NCBI GenBank assembly: GCA_044867785.1
Contig: JBIOVM010000170.1
Location: forward strand, 1-64,000
Reading direction: 5' to 3'
DNA: 64,000 nt
Source of the DNA: DASRDR01 sp044867785
GTDB lineage: Bacteria > Methylomirabilota > Methylomirabilia > Rokubacteriales > DASRDR01
Shown here piece by piece: positions 1 through 8,869 of the stretch (position 1 is its first letter; the number at the start of each line of letters is the position of its first letter). The notes under the pieces are model-generated. The model was not told the origin of the DNA. It ran no database searches and worked only from the letters and a program-made list of their open reading frames with translations. The position numbers and the translations under genes were made by a program.

Positions 1-1179
1 GTCCGAGATCAGGACGCCGCGGTCCGTCAGCGCGAGCCGCCCGTCGCGAATCGCCAGCACGCCCGCCGCCTCGTAGCGGGCCAGCGCGGCGGGCGCGTCC
101 GCCAGGTGCTCCACGAGCCACGCCGCCGGGATCCCGTCGGCCAGCCGGAGACCGAGCACGATCCGCTCGGCCGCCATCTGGCGCTCGGTCAGGCGCTCCC
201 AGCTCTCGATCGGCCATGCGCCCGCGAGGACCGAGGCGCGCCAGCGTGGCTCGGAGCGCCGGGTCGCATACCGGACCGCCCCCAGCGACCCGTGCGCCCC
301 CGGCCCCAGGCCAACGTAGTCCTCCCGGCGCCAGTACCCGAGGTTGTGGCGGGAGCGCCGCCCCGGCCGGGCGAAGTTCGAGACCTCGTAGCGCTCGAGG
401 CCCGCCCGGGGCGCGCGTAGGACCAGGGCCTCGAACTGCGCGACCTGCAGGTCCTCCTCGGGGAGGCCGGCGGGGGGGCGCCGGCCGAACGGCGTCGCCG
501 GCTCGAGGGTGAGGGCATAGGCGGAGAGATGGTCCGGCTCCCAGGCGAGGACCTCGTCGAGGGTCCGCGTCCAGCCGGGCAAGTCTTGGCCGGGGCACGC
601 GAAGAGGAGGTCGACGCTCACCTCGTCGAACCCGGCCGCTCGCGCCGCGAAGAAGGCCGCCCGGGCGTCGGCCGCCGAGTGCGTGCGCCCGAGCCGCCGG
701 AGGAGCCCGTCGTCGAGGCTCTGGACGCCCAGCGACAGGCGCGTCACGCCGCCGGCTCGGAACGCCCGGAGCCGGTCCCGGTCGAGGCCTTCGGGGTTCG
801 CCTCGAGCGTGACCTCGGCGCCGGCCGCGAGGCCGAGCCGCCGGGCGTCGGTCACGATGGCCGCGATCGCCTCGGGCGGCAGGAGCGACGGGGTGCCGCC
901 GCCGAAGAACAGGCTCTCCGCGGGCACCCGTCCGACCCACGGGAGGGTCGCGTACCGCGCGAGCTCGGCGCGGAGCGCGCCCACGTAGGGCGCGATCCGG
1001 TCCTCCCGGTGGATCGCCACGTTGAAGTCGCAGTACGGGCACTTCGTCCGGCAGTAGGGGCAGTGGACGTAGATACCGAACCGCTCGCCGCGAGGGCCGG
1101 CCCGGAGCTCCGCCTCCGGCGGCGGTCCCACCTGGCCCCGGGCGCCCGCTACGAGATCAGCTTCCCGAGCCGGCTCCAT
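1..1179 (-). CDS. hemW: HemW-like radical SAM protein (partial, 3' end outside window)
   Basis: Radical SAM enzyme of the HemW family (heme chaperone, formerly called oxygen-independent coproporphyrinogen III oxidase-like). The cluster motif is visible as HCPYCRTKCPYCDF, with C43, C47 and C50 in CxxxCxxC spacing and an extra C40 as is usual for HemW. GGGTPS follows near residue 100, and a C-terminal HemN-like region reaches the window edge. All 393 visible codons are open, so only a few residues should be missing compared with the usual 380-400. The ATG at 1177-1179 overlaps the end of lepB by 31 nt; a GTG at 1129-1131 would avoid the overlap and still precede the cluster. Last gene of the run from ugd. 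HemW is distinguished from true HemN by this shorter form; activity is inferred. Confidence 0.9.
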   Translation of the reverse strand, partial: MEPAREADLVAGARGQVGPPPEAELRAGPRGERFGIYVHCPYCRTKCPYCDFNVAIHREDRIAPYVGALRAELARYATLPWVGRVPAESLFFGGGTPSLLPPEAIAAIVTDARRLGLAAGAEVTLEANPEGLDRDRLRAFRAGGVTRLSLGVQSLDDGLLRRLGRTHSAADARAAFFAARAAGFDEVSVDLLFACPGQDLPGWTRTLDEVLAWEPDHLSAYALTLEPATPFGRRPPAGLPEEDLQVAQFEALVLRAPRAGLERYEVSNFARPGRRSRHNLGYWRREDYVGLGPGAHGSLGAVRYATRRSEPRWRASVLAGAWPIESWERLTERQMAAERIVLGLRLADGIPAAWLVEHLADAPAALARYEAAGVLAIRDGRLALTDRGVLISD

Positions 1180-1793
1180 CGGACCCTCGCCCAGAGCGGC
1201 CCGTCGCGGTCCGAATCCCAGGACCAGTAGATCAGGAAAGCCCTTCCCTTGATCTTCTCGCGCTTCACGAATCCCCAGTACCGGCTGTCCTGGCTGTTGT
1301 TGCGGTTGTCGCCCATGACGAAGTACGCGTCCGCGGGCACCTTCACCGAGGTGCTCTCGCTCAGACCGAGCCGCTCCTCCCACTTGCCCCACGGATCGTC
1401 GATGGGCCGGCACGCGGGGTCCGGCGGCCGACAGTTCACGTAGATCTTCTGGTCGCTGATGTGAAGGTCCTCGCCGCCGACCGCGATGATCCGCTTGATG
1501 AAGTCGCGCGACTCGTCCACCGGGTACTTGAACACGACGACGTCGCCCCGCTTCGGGTCGGTGAAGCGGTACACGAACTTGTTGACCAGGATGTGGTCGC
1601 CGATCTCCAGCGTCGGGATCATCGAGCCCGAGGGGATCTTGAACGCCTGCACGACGAACGTCCGGATGAGGAGCGCGAGGAGCACCGCGACGAGGATCGC
1701 CTCGGTGTACTCGCGGATGACGGACTTCTTCCGGGCGCGGGGGATCTCCCGCGGCAGGTCCTCGGGCGAGGTGTGATTGAGGGGCTGGGGCAT
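1149..1793 (-). CDS. lepB: Signal peptidase I
   Basis: Membrane serine protease that removes signal peptides from exported proteins. 214 aa. A short cytoplasmic N-terminus is followed by one membrane segment (about 31-48). Box B holds the catalytic serine in PSGSM (S57), box D the catalytic lysine in FIKRIIAVGG (K100), and box E reads GDNRNNSQDSR. The open frame extends much further upstream, but the ATG at 1791-1793 lies 11 nt after the lepA stop, has a purine-rich GGAG in front, and gives the normal family length. lepA-lepB adjacency is a widespread arrangement and supports both calls. Overlaps hemW at its 3' end. Confidence 0.96.
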   Translation of the reverse strand: MPQPLNHTSPEDLPREIPRARKKSVIREYTEAILVAVLLALLIRTFVVQAFKIPSGSMIPTLEIGDHILVNKFVYRFTDPKRGDVVVFKYPVDESRDFIKRIIAVGGEDLHISDQKIYVNCRPPDPACRPIDDPWGKWEERLGLSESTSVKVPADAYFVMGDNRNNSQDSRYWGFVKREKIKGRAFLIYWSWDSDRDGPLWARVRWSRLGKLIS

Positions 1794-1804
1794 CGCGCTC
1801 CGCC

Positions 1805-3598
1805 TCAGGACCGGAGCACCGAGAGGAAGGCTTCCTGCGGGATCTCGACGCGACCGAGTTGCTTCATCCGCTTCTTGCCTTCCTTCTGGCGCTCGAGCAG
1901 CTTGCGCTTCCGGGTGATGTCGCCGCCGTAGCACTTGGCCGTGACGTTCTTGCGAAGCGGCCGCACCGTCTCCCGGGCGATGACGCGGCTGCCGATCGCC
2001 GCCTGGATCACCACCTCGAACATCTGACGCGGGATGACGCTCTTGAGCTTCTCGGCCAGCGCCTTCCCCCGCTCGTGCGCCTTGTCCCGGTGCACGATGA
2101 GCGAGAGCGCGTCCACCGGGTCGCCGTTCAGCAGGATGTCGAGCTTGACGAGCTCCGAGGGCCGGAACTCGACGAAGTCGTAGTCGAACGACGCGTAGCC
2201 GCGGGACAGCGACTTCAGCCGGTCGTAGAAGTCCACGATGATCTCGGCGAGCGGGAAGTCGAAGGTCAGGTGCACGCGCTTGCCGATGTGCTCCACCTTG
2301 CGGTGCTCGCCGCGCGCCTCCTGGGCGAGCTTGTAGATCCCGCCCATGAACTCGGTCGGGACGAAGATGGAGCCCCGGACGTACGGCTCCGTCATGGTGA
2401 CGACGTCGCCCACCGGGGGGAGCTTCGCCGGGTTGTCGATCTCGACCGTCTCGCCTTGGACCGTCTCGATCCGGTATCGCACCGACGGCGCGGTCGCGAT
2501 CAGGGCGAGCCCGAACTCGCGCTCCAGGCGCTCCTGGATGATCTCCATGTGGAGGAGGCCCAGGAACCCGCACCGGAACCCGAAGCCGAGCGCGATCGAG
2601 GACTCCGGCTCGAAGGTGAACGCCGAGTCGTTGAGGCGAAGCTTCTCCAGCGCGTCCCGCAGTGCCTGGTACTCCGTGTCCTCCACCGGATAGAGCCCGG
2701 AGAAGACCATGGGCTTGGCCTCCCGGAACCCTGGGAGCGCGGCCGCCGTCGGGTTCGCCGCTTCGGTGATCGTCTCGCCGATGCGCGAGTCGGCCACCCG
2801 CTTGATCCCCGCCGTCAGGAAACCCACCTGGCCGGCGGAGAGCTCGTCCCCCCGCACCATCTGCGGCGTGAAGACGCCCACCTGTTGGACGTCGAAGACC
2901 TTGCCGTTCGACATGAGCTGGATCTTCGTGCCGGGCACCACGCGGCCGTCGATGACCCGGACGTAGGTGACGACGCCCTGGTACGAGTCGTAGAAGGAGT
3001 CGAAGACGAGCGCCTTCAAGGGCGCGGCCGGGTCCCCGGCGGGCGCCGGGATGCGCCGCACGATCGCTTCCAGCACGGCCCCGACGTTCGTGCCCGCCTT
3101 GGCGCTGATGGGGATGGGCTCGTCGGGTCCGAACCCGAGAAGGTCCACCAGCTGCCGGGTCGTGCCCTCGACGTCGGCCTGCGGGAGGTCGATCTTGTTG
3201 AGCACGGGCACCAGGGTGAGGTTCGACTCGAACGCCAGGTAGAAGTTCGCGAGGGTCTGCGCCTCGACGCCCTGAGCCGCGTCGACCACCAGGATCGCCC
3301 CCTCGCAGGCGGCCAGACTCCGAGAGACCTCGTAGGAGAAGTCGACGTGGCCGGGCGTGTCGATGAGGTTCAGCGTGTACGTCTGCCCGTCGCGCGCCTG
3401 GTAGAGCAGCCGCACCGTGTGGGCCTTGATCGTGATGCCGCGCTCGCGCTCGAGATCCATCGAGTCGAGCACCTGGTCGACGGCCTTCCGCGGGTCCATC
3501 GTGCCGGTCAGCTCGAGCAGCCGATCGGCCAGCGTGGACTTCCCGTGGTCGATGTGGGCGATGATCGAGAAGTTGCGGATACGATCGAGGTCCTTCAT
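1805..3598 (-). CDS. lepA: Elongation factor 4 (LepA)
   Basis: Ribosome-associated translational GTPase. 597 aa, matching the family length. The G1 loop AHIDHGKST is at residues 14-22, DTPGH of G3 near residue 80, and NKID of G4 near residue 134. The EF-G-like domains and the LepA-specific C-terminal domain follow, and the protein ends with the usual basic segment (KRKLLERQKEGKKRMK). ATG at 3596-3598 is preceded by GAGAGGGA. It sits 13 nt after the phosphohexomutase gene and 11 nt before lepB, so co-transcription from the ugd side is likely. Confidence 0.97.
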   Translation of the reverse strand: MKDLDRIRNFSIIAHIDHGKSTLADRLLELTGTMDPRKAVDQVLDSMDLERERGITIKAHTVRLLYQARDGQTYTLNLIDTPGHVDFSYEVSRSLAACEGAILVVDAAQGVEAQTLANFYLAFESNLTLVPVLNKIDLPQADVEGTTRQLVDLLGFGPDEPIPISAKAGTNVGAVLEAIVRRIPAPAGDPAAPLKALVFDSFYDSYQGVVTYVRVIDGRVVPGTKIQLMSNGKVFDVQQVGVFTPQMVRGDELSAGQVGFLTAGIKRVADSRIGETITEAANPTAAALPGFREAKPMVFSGLYPVEDTEYQALRDALEKLRLNDSAFTFEPESSIALGFGFRCGFLGLLHMEIIQERLEREFGLALIATAPSVRYRIETVQGETVEIDNPAKLPPVGDVVTMTEPYVRGSIFVPTEFMGGIYKLAQEARGEHRKVEHIGKRVHLTFDFPLAEIIVDFYDRLKSLSRGYASFDYDFVEFRPSELVKLDILLNGDPVDALSLIVHRDKAHERGKALAEKLKSVIPRQMFEVVIQAAIGSRVIARETVRPLRKNVTAKCYGGDITRKRKLLERQKEGKKRMKQLGRVEIPQEAFLSVLRS

Positions 3599-3611
3599 TC
3601 CCTCTCGCGAC

Positions 3612-5033
3612 TCATCGCGACGTGTGCCGCGCCATCAGCTCGCCGGCCGCGTGGTGCAGCTCGTCGACCGCCGTCGAGCTCTCCGCCTCGACATAGACCC
3701 GCAGGACGGGCTCCGTCCCGGACGGCCGGATCAGCACCCAGGCCCCGTCGCCGAGCCAGTACTTCCGCCCGTCGAGCGTCTCTCGCCGCGTCACCGCGCG
3801 GGCACCGATGCGCGCCGGAGGCGCCTCGTCCAGTGCCGCCACGAGGGCGCGGCCGCGGTCCGGGGAGAGGGTGTAGTCACGCCGTCGGTAAGCCGCCGGG
3901 CCGGCCTCGGCTTCCAGATCCCTGAGAAGCGCGTCGAGGGTGGAGCCCGAAGCCACGACCGCCTCCAGGACGAGAAGGGCCGATAGGAGACCGTCGCGCT
4001 CGGGCAAGTGGTCTCGAAACCCCATCCCGCCCGACTCCTCGCCACCGACGAGGATATCACGTGTCCGCATCAGGGTCGCGATGTGCTTGAAGCCGATGGG
4101 CGTGACGTGCAGCATGAGGCCGCGAGCGGCGCAGAGGCGGTCGACCTGCACGCCCATCGCGAACCCCTTGGCGATCTCACCGCGCCAGCCGCGCGCGCCG
4201 ACCAGGTGACGGACCAGGAGCGCGAGCACCTCCGAGGGCGTGACGAATCGGCCGGATCCGCTCACGACTCCCAGCCGGTCGCCGTCGCCGTCGGTCGCCA
4301 CTCCGAGATCGGCCCCCGTCGCCCGCACCTCGGCCACGAGGCCGTCGAGATGCGGCGGGATCGGCTCCGGGTGAAGCCCGCCGAAGAGCGGGTCCGGCTC
4401 GGCATGCAGCAGCCTCACTCGTCCCCAGGCGCCCGGCACCAGCTCGCCGAGGAGCCCGTCGGCCGCCCCGTGGAGCGCGTCGGCGACGATGCTGAGGGGC
4501 CGCGCGGGGCGATGCTCCAGCATCACGCGGCTCCGGAGTCTCTCGACGTAGCGCGGCAGGAGATCCACCTCCTCCACGGCGCCGCCCGCGCGCCCGGCGG
4601 CCGGACGGTCGAGCGCCCCTTCCACGCGCGCGGTGAACTCGGGCGTCGACGAGCCACCGAACGGGCCCTTCAGCTTGATCCCGTTGAAGCGGGCCGGGTT
4701 GTGACTGGCGGTGACGACGAGGCCGCCCGCCGCGCCGAGCGCGACGACCGTGTAAGAGACGACGGGAGTCGGAACCGGCCGGTCGGCCAGGAGGACGCGC
4801 CAGCCGCTCGCCGCGAGGCGCTGGGCGGCGAGCTCGGCGACGCGGCGGGAGTTGAAGCGGGTGTCGTAGCCCACCACGAGCGGCCGCGCGGGACCGCCCT
4901 CGTCCTCGGCCCACACGGCGGCGGCGGCGCTGACGACCGCCGCGGCATTCGCCTCGGTGAAGTCGTCGGCGATGACGCCCCGCCAGCCGTCCGTCCCGAA
5001 GCGGATCGACGTGGAACTCGGACTTCCCGCCAT
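3612..5033 (-). CDS. Phosphoglucomutase/phosphomannomutase family protein
   Basis: Alpha-D-phosphohexomutase that interconverts hexose 1- and 6-phosphates. 473 aa. The phosphoserine loop TASHNP has its serine at residue 110, the metal site reads TDGDGDRLG, the sugar-binding loop reads GGEESGG, and the C-terminal phosphate-binding loop reads RPSGTEP. All four family signatures are present. It lies in a run with an NDP-sugar pyrophosphorylase, UDP-glucose dehydrogenase and UDP-xylose synthase, so supplying glucose 1-phosphate (or mannose 1-phosphate) for nucleotide-sugar synthesis is the likely role. Substrate preference cannot be read from the sequence. ATG at 5031-5033. Confidence 0.93.
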   Translation of the reverse strand: MAGSPSSTSIRFGTDGWRGVIADDFTEANAAAVVSAAAAVWAEDEGGPARPLVVGYDTRFNSRRVAELAAQRLAASGWRVLLADRPVPTPVVSYTVVALGAAGGLVVTASHNPARFNGIKLKGPFGGSSTPEFTARVEGALDRPAAGRAGGAVEEVDLLPRYVERLRSRVMLEHRPARPLSIVADALHGAADGLLGELVPGAWGRVRLLHAEPDPLFGGLHPEPIPPHLDGLVAEVRATGADLGVATDGDGDRLGVVSGSGRFVTPSEVLALLVRHLVGARGWRGEIAKGFAMGVQVDRLCAARGLMLHVTPIGFKHIATLMRTRDILVGGEESGGMGFRDHLPERDGLLSALLVLEAVVASGSTLDALLRDLEAEAGPAAYRRRDYTLSPDRGRALVAALDEAPPARIGARAVTRRETLDGRKYWLGDGAWVLIRPSGTEPVLRVYVEAESSTAVDELHHAAGELMARHTSR

Positions 5034-5149
5034 GCTCGCGCGGCGCCCGGAAACGGGTCCCTACCCGAGGGCGGGCGCGGCGAGGGTGACCGTCGAAACC
5101 GCGGACTCGCGCGACGCCGGCCGGAGACGGCCGTACGCCGTGGGCCGGA

Positions 5150-6220
5150 TCACCGGGTGATCCCCGAGTAGTCGCTCAGCCGAGTGCCGTCGCCCAGGAC
5201 AGCTCCCGCCGTGACCCGGGCGTGGGCGCCGATCACCACGCCCCGGCCGACCAGGCAGCCCGCGAGTCGCGCGGCCGCGCCGACCTCCACGTCCTCCCAC
5301 AAGACGGCGCCCTCGATCTCCGCACCCGCCCCGACCCGGCAGCCGGCGCCGAGGACCGAGCCCGGGCCCACGACCGCCTCGGCCTCGACGCGGCACGCCG
5401 GCCCGATGGCCACGGGGCCGCGGACCCGGGCCGAGGGCGCCACCATCGCCGTCGGGTCGATCCACCCGAGCCGCGTGTCGCGGCCGGCGGGCTCGACATG
5501 GGCGCGGAGTCGGCCCACCAGAAGATCCTGCTGCGCCTCGAGGTACTTCGCCGGCGTCCCGATGTCGAGCCAATAGCCTTCCGAGACGTAGCCGTAGAAC
5601 GGCTCGCCGCGCTCGAGGAGAAGGGGAAAGAACTCCCGCTCGATGGAGTGGGTCTCCCCCTTCGGAATGAGCTCCAGGAGCTCGCGCTCCAGGACGTAGA
5701 CGCCGGCGTTGACCGTGTTGGTGGTGACCTCCTCCCAGCCGGGCTTCTCGAGGAAGCGGCGCACGCGACCGTCCGGGTCGAGGTCGACCAGGCCGTAGGC
5801 CGTCGGGTTCTCGACCGGGGTCAGGTAGATCGTCGCCGCGGCGCCTCGCGCCTCGTGGGCCGCCAGCATCGCCGAAAGATCGACATCGGTCAGCACGTCG
5901 CCGTTCAGCACGACCACCCGGCCACTCACGAGGTCGGCGGCGTTCCGCACCCCACCCGCGGTGCCGAGGGGCTCGACTTCCACGACCTCGCGCAGATGGA
6001 CGTCGCCCAGGTTCTCCTTCGCCATGGTCGCGCGGATCACCTCCGGCCGGTGGGACACCGAGAGGATCACGTCGCGGACGCCGTGGGTGCCGAGAAGACC
6101 GAGCTGGTAGCAGAGGAAGGGGACGTTGAGCAGTGGGACCACGGGCTTCGGCCGGCCGAGGGTCAAGGGACGCAGGCGCGTGCCGAGGCCCCCGGCCAGG
6201 ATGACCGCCTGGAGCGTCAT
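5150..6220 (-). CDS. NDP-sugar pyrophosphorylase with left-handed beta-helix tail
   Basis: Nucleotidyltransferase that joins a sugar 1-phosphate to an NTP. 356 aa. The N-terminal Rossmann-like domain begins MTLQAVILAGG and has the nucleotide loop GGLGTRLRP at residues 10-18 followed by the KP of GRPKPVVPLL. About the last 100 residues are hexapeptide repeats forming a beta-helix, as in mannose-1-phosphate guanylyltransferase and GlmU/GlgC-type enzymes. The start is taken at the ATG at 6218-6220, directly before the conserved first strand; upstream in-frame codons look non-coding. Located between the Trm112-like gene (16-nt gap) and the phosphohexomutase. Which NTP and sugar it uses is not determined. 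Confidence 0.92.
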   Translation of the reverse strand: MTLQAVILAGGLGTRLRPLTLGRPKPVVPLLNVPFLCYQLGLLGTHGVRDVILSVSHRPEVIRATMAKENLGDVHLREVVEVEPLGTAGGVRNAADLVSGRVVVLNGDVLTDVDLSAMLAAHEARGAAATIYLTPVENPTAYGLVDLDPDGRVRRFLEKPGWEEVTTNTVNAGVYVLERELLELIPKGETHSIEREFFPLLLERGEPFYGYVSEGYWLDIGTPAKYLEAQQDLLVGRLRAHVEPAGRDTRLGWIDPTAMVAPSARVRGPVAIGPACRVEAEAVVGPGSVLGAGCRVGAGAEIEGAVLWEDVEVGAAARLAGCLVGRGVVIGAHARVTAGAVLGDGTRLSDYSGITR

Positions 6221-6236
6221 GCCCGGCGGGCGGCCT

Positions 6237-6422
6237 TCAGCTGCGGGCCGAGCCCGGCGGGGGGCTCCACTCCGTCGCCTCACTCACCAGCATCACCGGG
6301 ATCCCGTCCCGGATAGGGTAGGCCCGCCGGCATGCCGGGCAGATGATGCGGGTCTCCTCGAACAGCAGGTCGCCCTTGCAGGCCGGACAGACCAGAATCG
6401 CCTTCAGCTCGTCGTCGATCAT
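6237..6422 (-). CDS. Trm112/YcaR-family zinc-ribbon protein
   Basis: Small 61-aa protein with two CPxC knuckles (C12, C15, C28, C31) and the family ending RRAYPIRDGIPVML. Members of this family (UPF0434/Trm112-like) bind zinc or iron through these cysteines; in eukaryotes Trm112 activates methyltransferases, while bacterial roles are less clear. No methyltransferase is adjacent. The gene lies within the nucleotide-sugar run, 34 nt after the UDP-xylose synthase gene. Confidence 0.88.
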   Translation of the reverse strand: MIDDELKAILVCPACKGDLLFEETRIICPACRRAYPIRDGIPVMLVSEATEWSPPPGSARS

Positions 6423-6456
6423 CGCAATGTCTCCGGGGCGCGTGATCCCCGACCCG

Positions 6457-7389
6457 CTACCGGTCGAGGGCGTGGCGGAACCACTCGATAGTCCGGCGGA
6501 GCCCCTCGTCGACGTCGACGCTCGGCTCCCATCCGAGCAGCGTCCGGGCCCGGCTGATGTCGGGCTGGCGAACCTTCGGATCGTCGACCGGCAGCGGCTG
6601 GAAGACGACCGGGCTCGCGCTGCTGGACAGCCGGATCACCCGCTTGGCCAGCTCGAGGAGCGTCATCTCGTGCGGGTTGCCGAGGTTCACCGGGTCGTGC
6701 ACGTCGGACTGCATGAGGCGCCAGATGCCCTCCACCAGATCCGAGACGAACATGAAGGAGCGCGTCTGCGACCCGTCGCCGTAGACCGTGATCGGCTCGC
6801 CGCGGAGCGCCTGGCCGATGAAGTTGGGGATCGCGCGGCCGTCGTCCCGCCGCATCCGCGGGCCGAAGGTGTTGAAGATCCGGACGATCCGCGTGTCCAG
6901 GCCGTGGTACCGGTGGTAGGCCATGGTCATCGCCTCGGCGAACCGCTTGGCCTCGTCGTAGACGCCGCGCGGGCCGACGGGATTGACGTTGCCCCAGTAG
7001 TCCTCGCGTTGCGGGTGCACCAGGGGATCGCCGTAGACCTCCGAGGTGGACGCCAGGAAGAACCGGGCCCGCTTCGCCTTGGCGAGGCCCAGTGCCTTGT
7101 GCGTGCCGAGCGCCCCCACCTTCAGCGTGGGGATCGGCAGGTTCTGGTAGTCGACCGGGCTCGCCGGACTGGCGAGGTGCAGCACGTAGTCGATCGGCCC
7201 GGCGACGTAGACGTAGTTCGTCACGTCGTGCTTGATGAAGCTGAAGCGCTCCGACCGCAGGCCTTCGATGTTGTCGGTGGCGCCCGTCGAGAGGTTGTCG
7301 AGGCACAGCACCTCGGCACCGCGATCGATCAGGAACTCGCAGAGGTGCGAGCCAATGAATCCCGCCCCGCCGGTCACGAGGACGCGCAT
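6457..7389 (-). CDS. UDP-glucuronate decarboxylase (UDP-xylose synthase type)
   Basis: Extended short-chain dehydrogenase converting UDP-glucuronate to UDP-xylose with bound NAD. 310 aa, the usual length for cytosolic UXS. NAD-binding TGGAGFIGSHL is at residues 6-16, HLASPASPVDY (about 71-81) is typical of UXS, and the catalytic pair is Y144xxxK148 in VYDEAKR. The gene starts 10 nt after ugd, which makes its substrate, so the pair forms a UDP-glucose to UDP-glucuronate to UDP-xylose path. A dTDP-glucose dehydratase is a less likely alternative because of the ASPASP segment. Confidence 0.93.
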   Translation of the reverse strand: MRVLVTGGAGFIGSHLCEFLIDRGAEVLCLDNLSTGATDNIEGLRSERFSFIKHDVTNYVYVAGPIDYVLHLASPASPVDYQNLPIPTLKVGALGTHKALGLAKAKRARFFLASTSEVYGDPLVHPQREDYWGNVNPVGPRGVYDEAKRFAEAMTMAYHRYHGLDTRIVRIFNTFGPRMRRDDGRAIPNFIGQALRGEPITVYGDGSQTRSFMFVSDLVEGIWRLMQSDVHDPVNLGNPHEMTLLELAKRVIRLSSSASPVVFQPLPVDDPKVRQPDISRARTLLGWEPSVDVDEGLRRTIEWFRHALDR

Positions 7390-7399
7390 CGACGGGGGC

Positions 7400-8710
7400 T
7401 CAGTTCGGGAAGGCCGGCTTTCGGCCGATCGAGTGGTACTCGAACCCGAGGCGGCGCATGCGCTCGGGCTCGTAGATGTTCCGGCCGTCGAACACGAGCG
7501 GCCGGCGCATCACCTGGCGCAGCCGCTCGAGGTTGAGGAGCTTGAACTCGTTCCACTCGGTGACGATGGCGATGGCGTCGGCGCCCTCGGCCGCTTCGTA
7601 GGAGGACTGGCAGTACTCGATCGGCACCGACAGGTGGCGCCGGGCGTTCTCCATCGCGACCGGATCGTACACGCGCACGCGGGCTCCCGACATCGCGAGC
7701 CGGGGAATCAGCTCCACGCTGCGAGCCTCGCGCATGTCGTCCGTCTTGGGCTTGAAGGCCAGGCCCAAGACCGCGATCACCTGGTCCTCGAGAGGGCCCA
7801 GGACCTTCCGGATGAGGCCGAGGAAGCGCTGGACGCGCTCGCGATTCACGTCGACCACGGACCGGAGCATGCGGAACTCGTACCCCAGCGAGGCGGCGGT
7901 CTGGATCAGCGCATCGGTGTCCTTGGGGAAGCACGAGCCGCCGTATCCGAGCCCCGCGTTGAGGAACGCGCTGCCGATCCGCGGATCGAGTCCCATGCCC
8001 TTCATCACCTGGGTGACGTCGCCGCCGGCGAGCTCGCACAGGTTGGCGATCTCGTTGATGAACGAGATCTTCGCGGCGAGGAACGCGTTCGACGCGTACT
8101 TGATGATCTCGGCGGAGTGGACGTCGGTGATGATCATCGGCCGCTCGAGCGGGGCGTAGAGCTCGAGGAGCGTCATCGCGACCTGTTGGCTCGGCGCTCC
8201 GATGACGATCCGGTCGGGGCGAAGGGTGTCCTCGATCGCCGAGCCCTCCCGCAGGAACTCGGGATTCGACACGACGTCGAAGTTCACCGGGCGGCGGCGG
8301 TTCCGCTCGATGATGTTCCGGACCAGGTCCCCGGTGCCGACCGGCACGGTGGACTTGTTGACGATGACCTTGTAACGGTCCAGCGCCTCGGCGATCCCGT
8401 GCGCGACCTCCTCGACAGCGGTGAGGTCCGACTCCCCCGTGGCCTTGGGTGGCGTCCCGACCGCGATGAAGACGATGTCCGACCGGCGCACGGTGTCGGC
8501 CAGGTCCGTCGAGAAGGTGAGCCGGCCGTCGGCGACGTTGCGGGCGACCAGCTCTTCCAGGCCGGGCTCGTAGATCGGCATCCGGCCCGCCCGAAGCCCC
8601 TCGATCTTGTCGACGTCCTTGTCGATGCAGATGACGTCGTTCCCGAGGTCCGAGAACACGGCCCCGGTCACGAGCCCAACGTACCCCGTCCCCACGACTG
8701 CGACGTTCAT
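7400..8710 (-). CDS. ugd: UDP-glucose 6-dehydrogenase
   Basis: Oxidises UDP-glucose to UDP-glucuronate with two NAD molecules. 436 aa. GTGYVG (residues 7-12) binds NAD, and the nucleophilic cysteine is C260 in GYGGSCFPKD. The central NAFLAAKISF helix and the C-terminal UDP-binding domain (AFKPKTDDMREA) are intact. First gene of the minus-strand run; a promoter-like pair lies about 54 nt upstream of the ATG at 8708-8710. Confidence 0.96.
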   Translation of the reverse strand: MNVAVVGTGYVGLVTGAVFSDLGNDVICIDKDVDKIEGLRAGRMPIYEPGLEELVARNVADGRLTFSTDLADTVRRSDIVFIAVGTPPKATGESDLTAVEEVAHGIAEALDRYKVIVNKSTVPVGTGDLVRNIIERNRRRPVNFDVVSNPEFLREGSAIEDTLRPDRIVIGAPSQQVAMTLLELYAPLERPMIITDVHSAEIIKYASNAFLAAKISFINEIANLCELAGGDVTQVMKGMGLDPRIGSAFLNAGLGYGGSCFPKDTDALIQTAASLGYEFRMLRSVVDVNRERVQRFLGLIRKVLGPLEDQVIAVLGLAFKPKTDDMREARSVELIPRLAMSGARVRVYDPVAMENARRHLSVPIEYCQSSYEAAEGADAIAIVTEWNEFKLLNLERLRQVMRRPLVFDGRNIYEPERMRRLGFEYHSIGRKPAFPN

Positions 8711-8763
8711 GGCCCTCGCCTCACGCCGGGCCGGGCGCCCGGGATCGTTGTTACGGCCTCGCT

Positions 8764-8792
8764 ATCGTACCCAACCCCCTTGGATGGGGCAA
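8764..8792 (-). promoter_or_regulatory. Putative sigma-70-type promoter of the ugd run
   Basis: Reading the minus strand, TTGCCC (8792-8787) is followed by exactly 17 nt and TACGAT (8769-8764). The site lies in the 159-nt gap upstream of ugd, leaving a leader of about 46 nt. The same TACGATAGCG extension recurs at the bamD promoter (55692). The -35 matches consensus in 4 of 6 positions and the -10 in 4 of 6. Confidence 0.5.
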
Positions 8793-8869
8793 GCAAACGG
8801 GGTGCCCGGGCAGGAGTGACCCGAACTACCGACGTGTGACGCGGATTGCGGGCCGGGAAGCCGCTCGAG

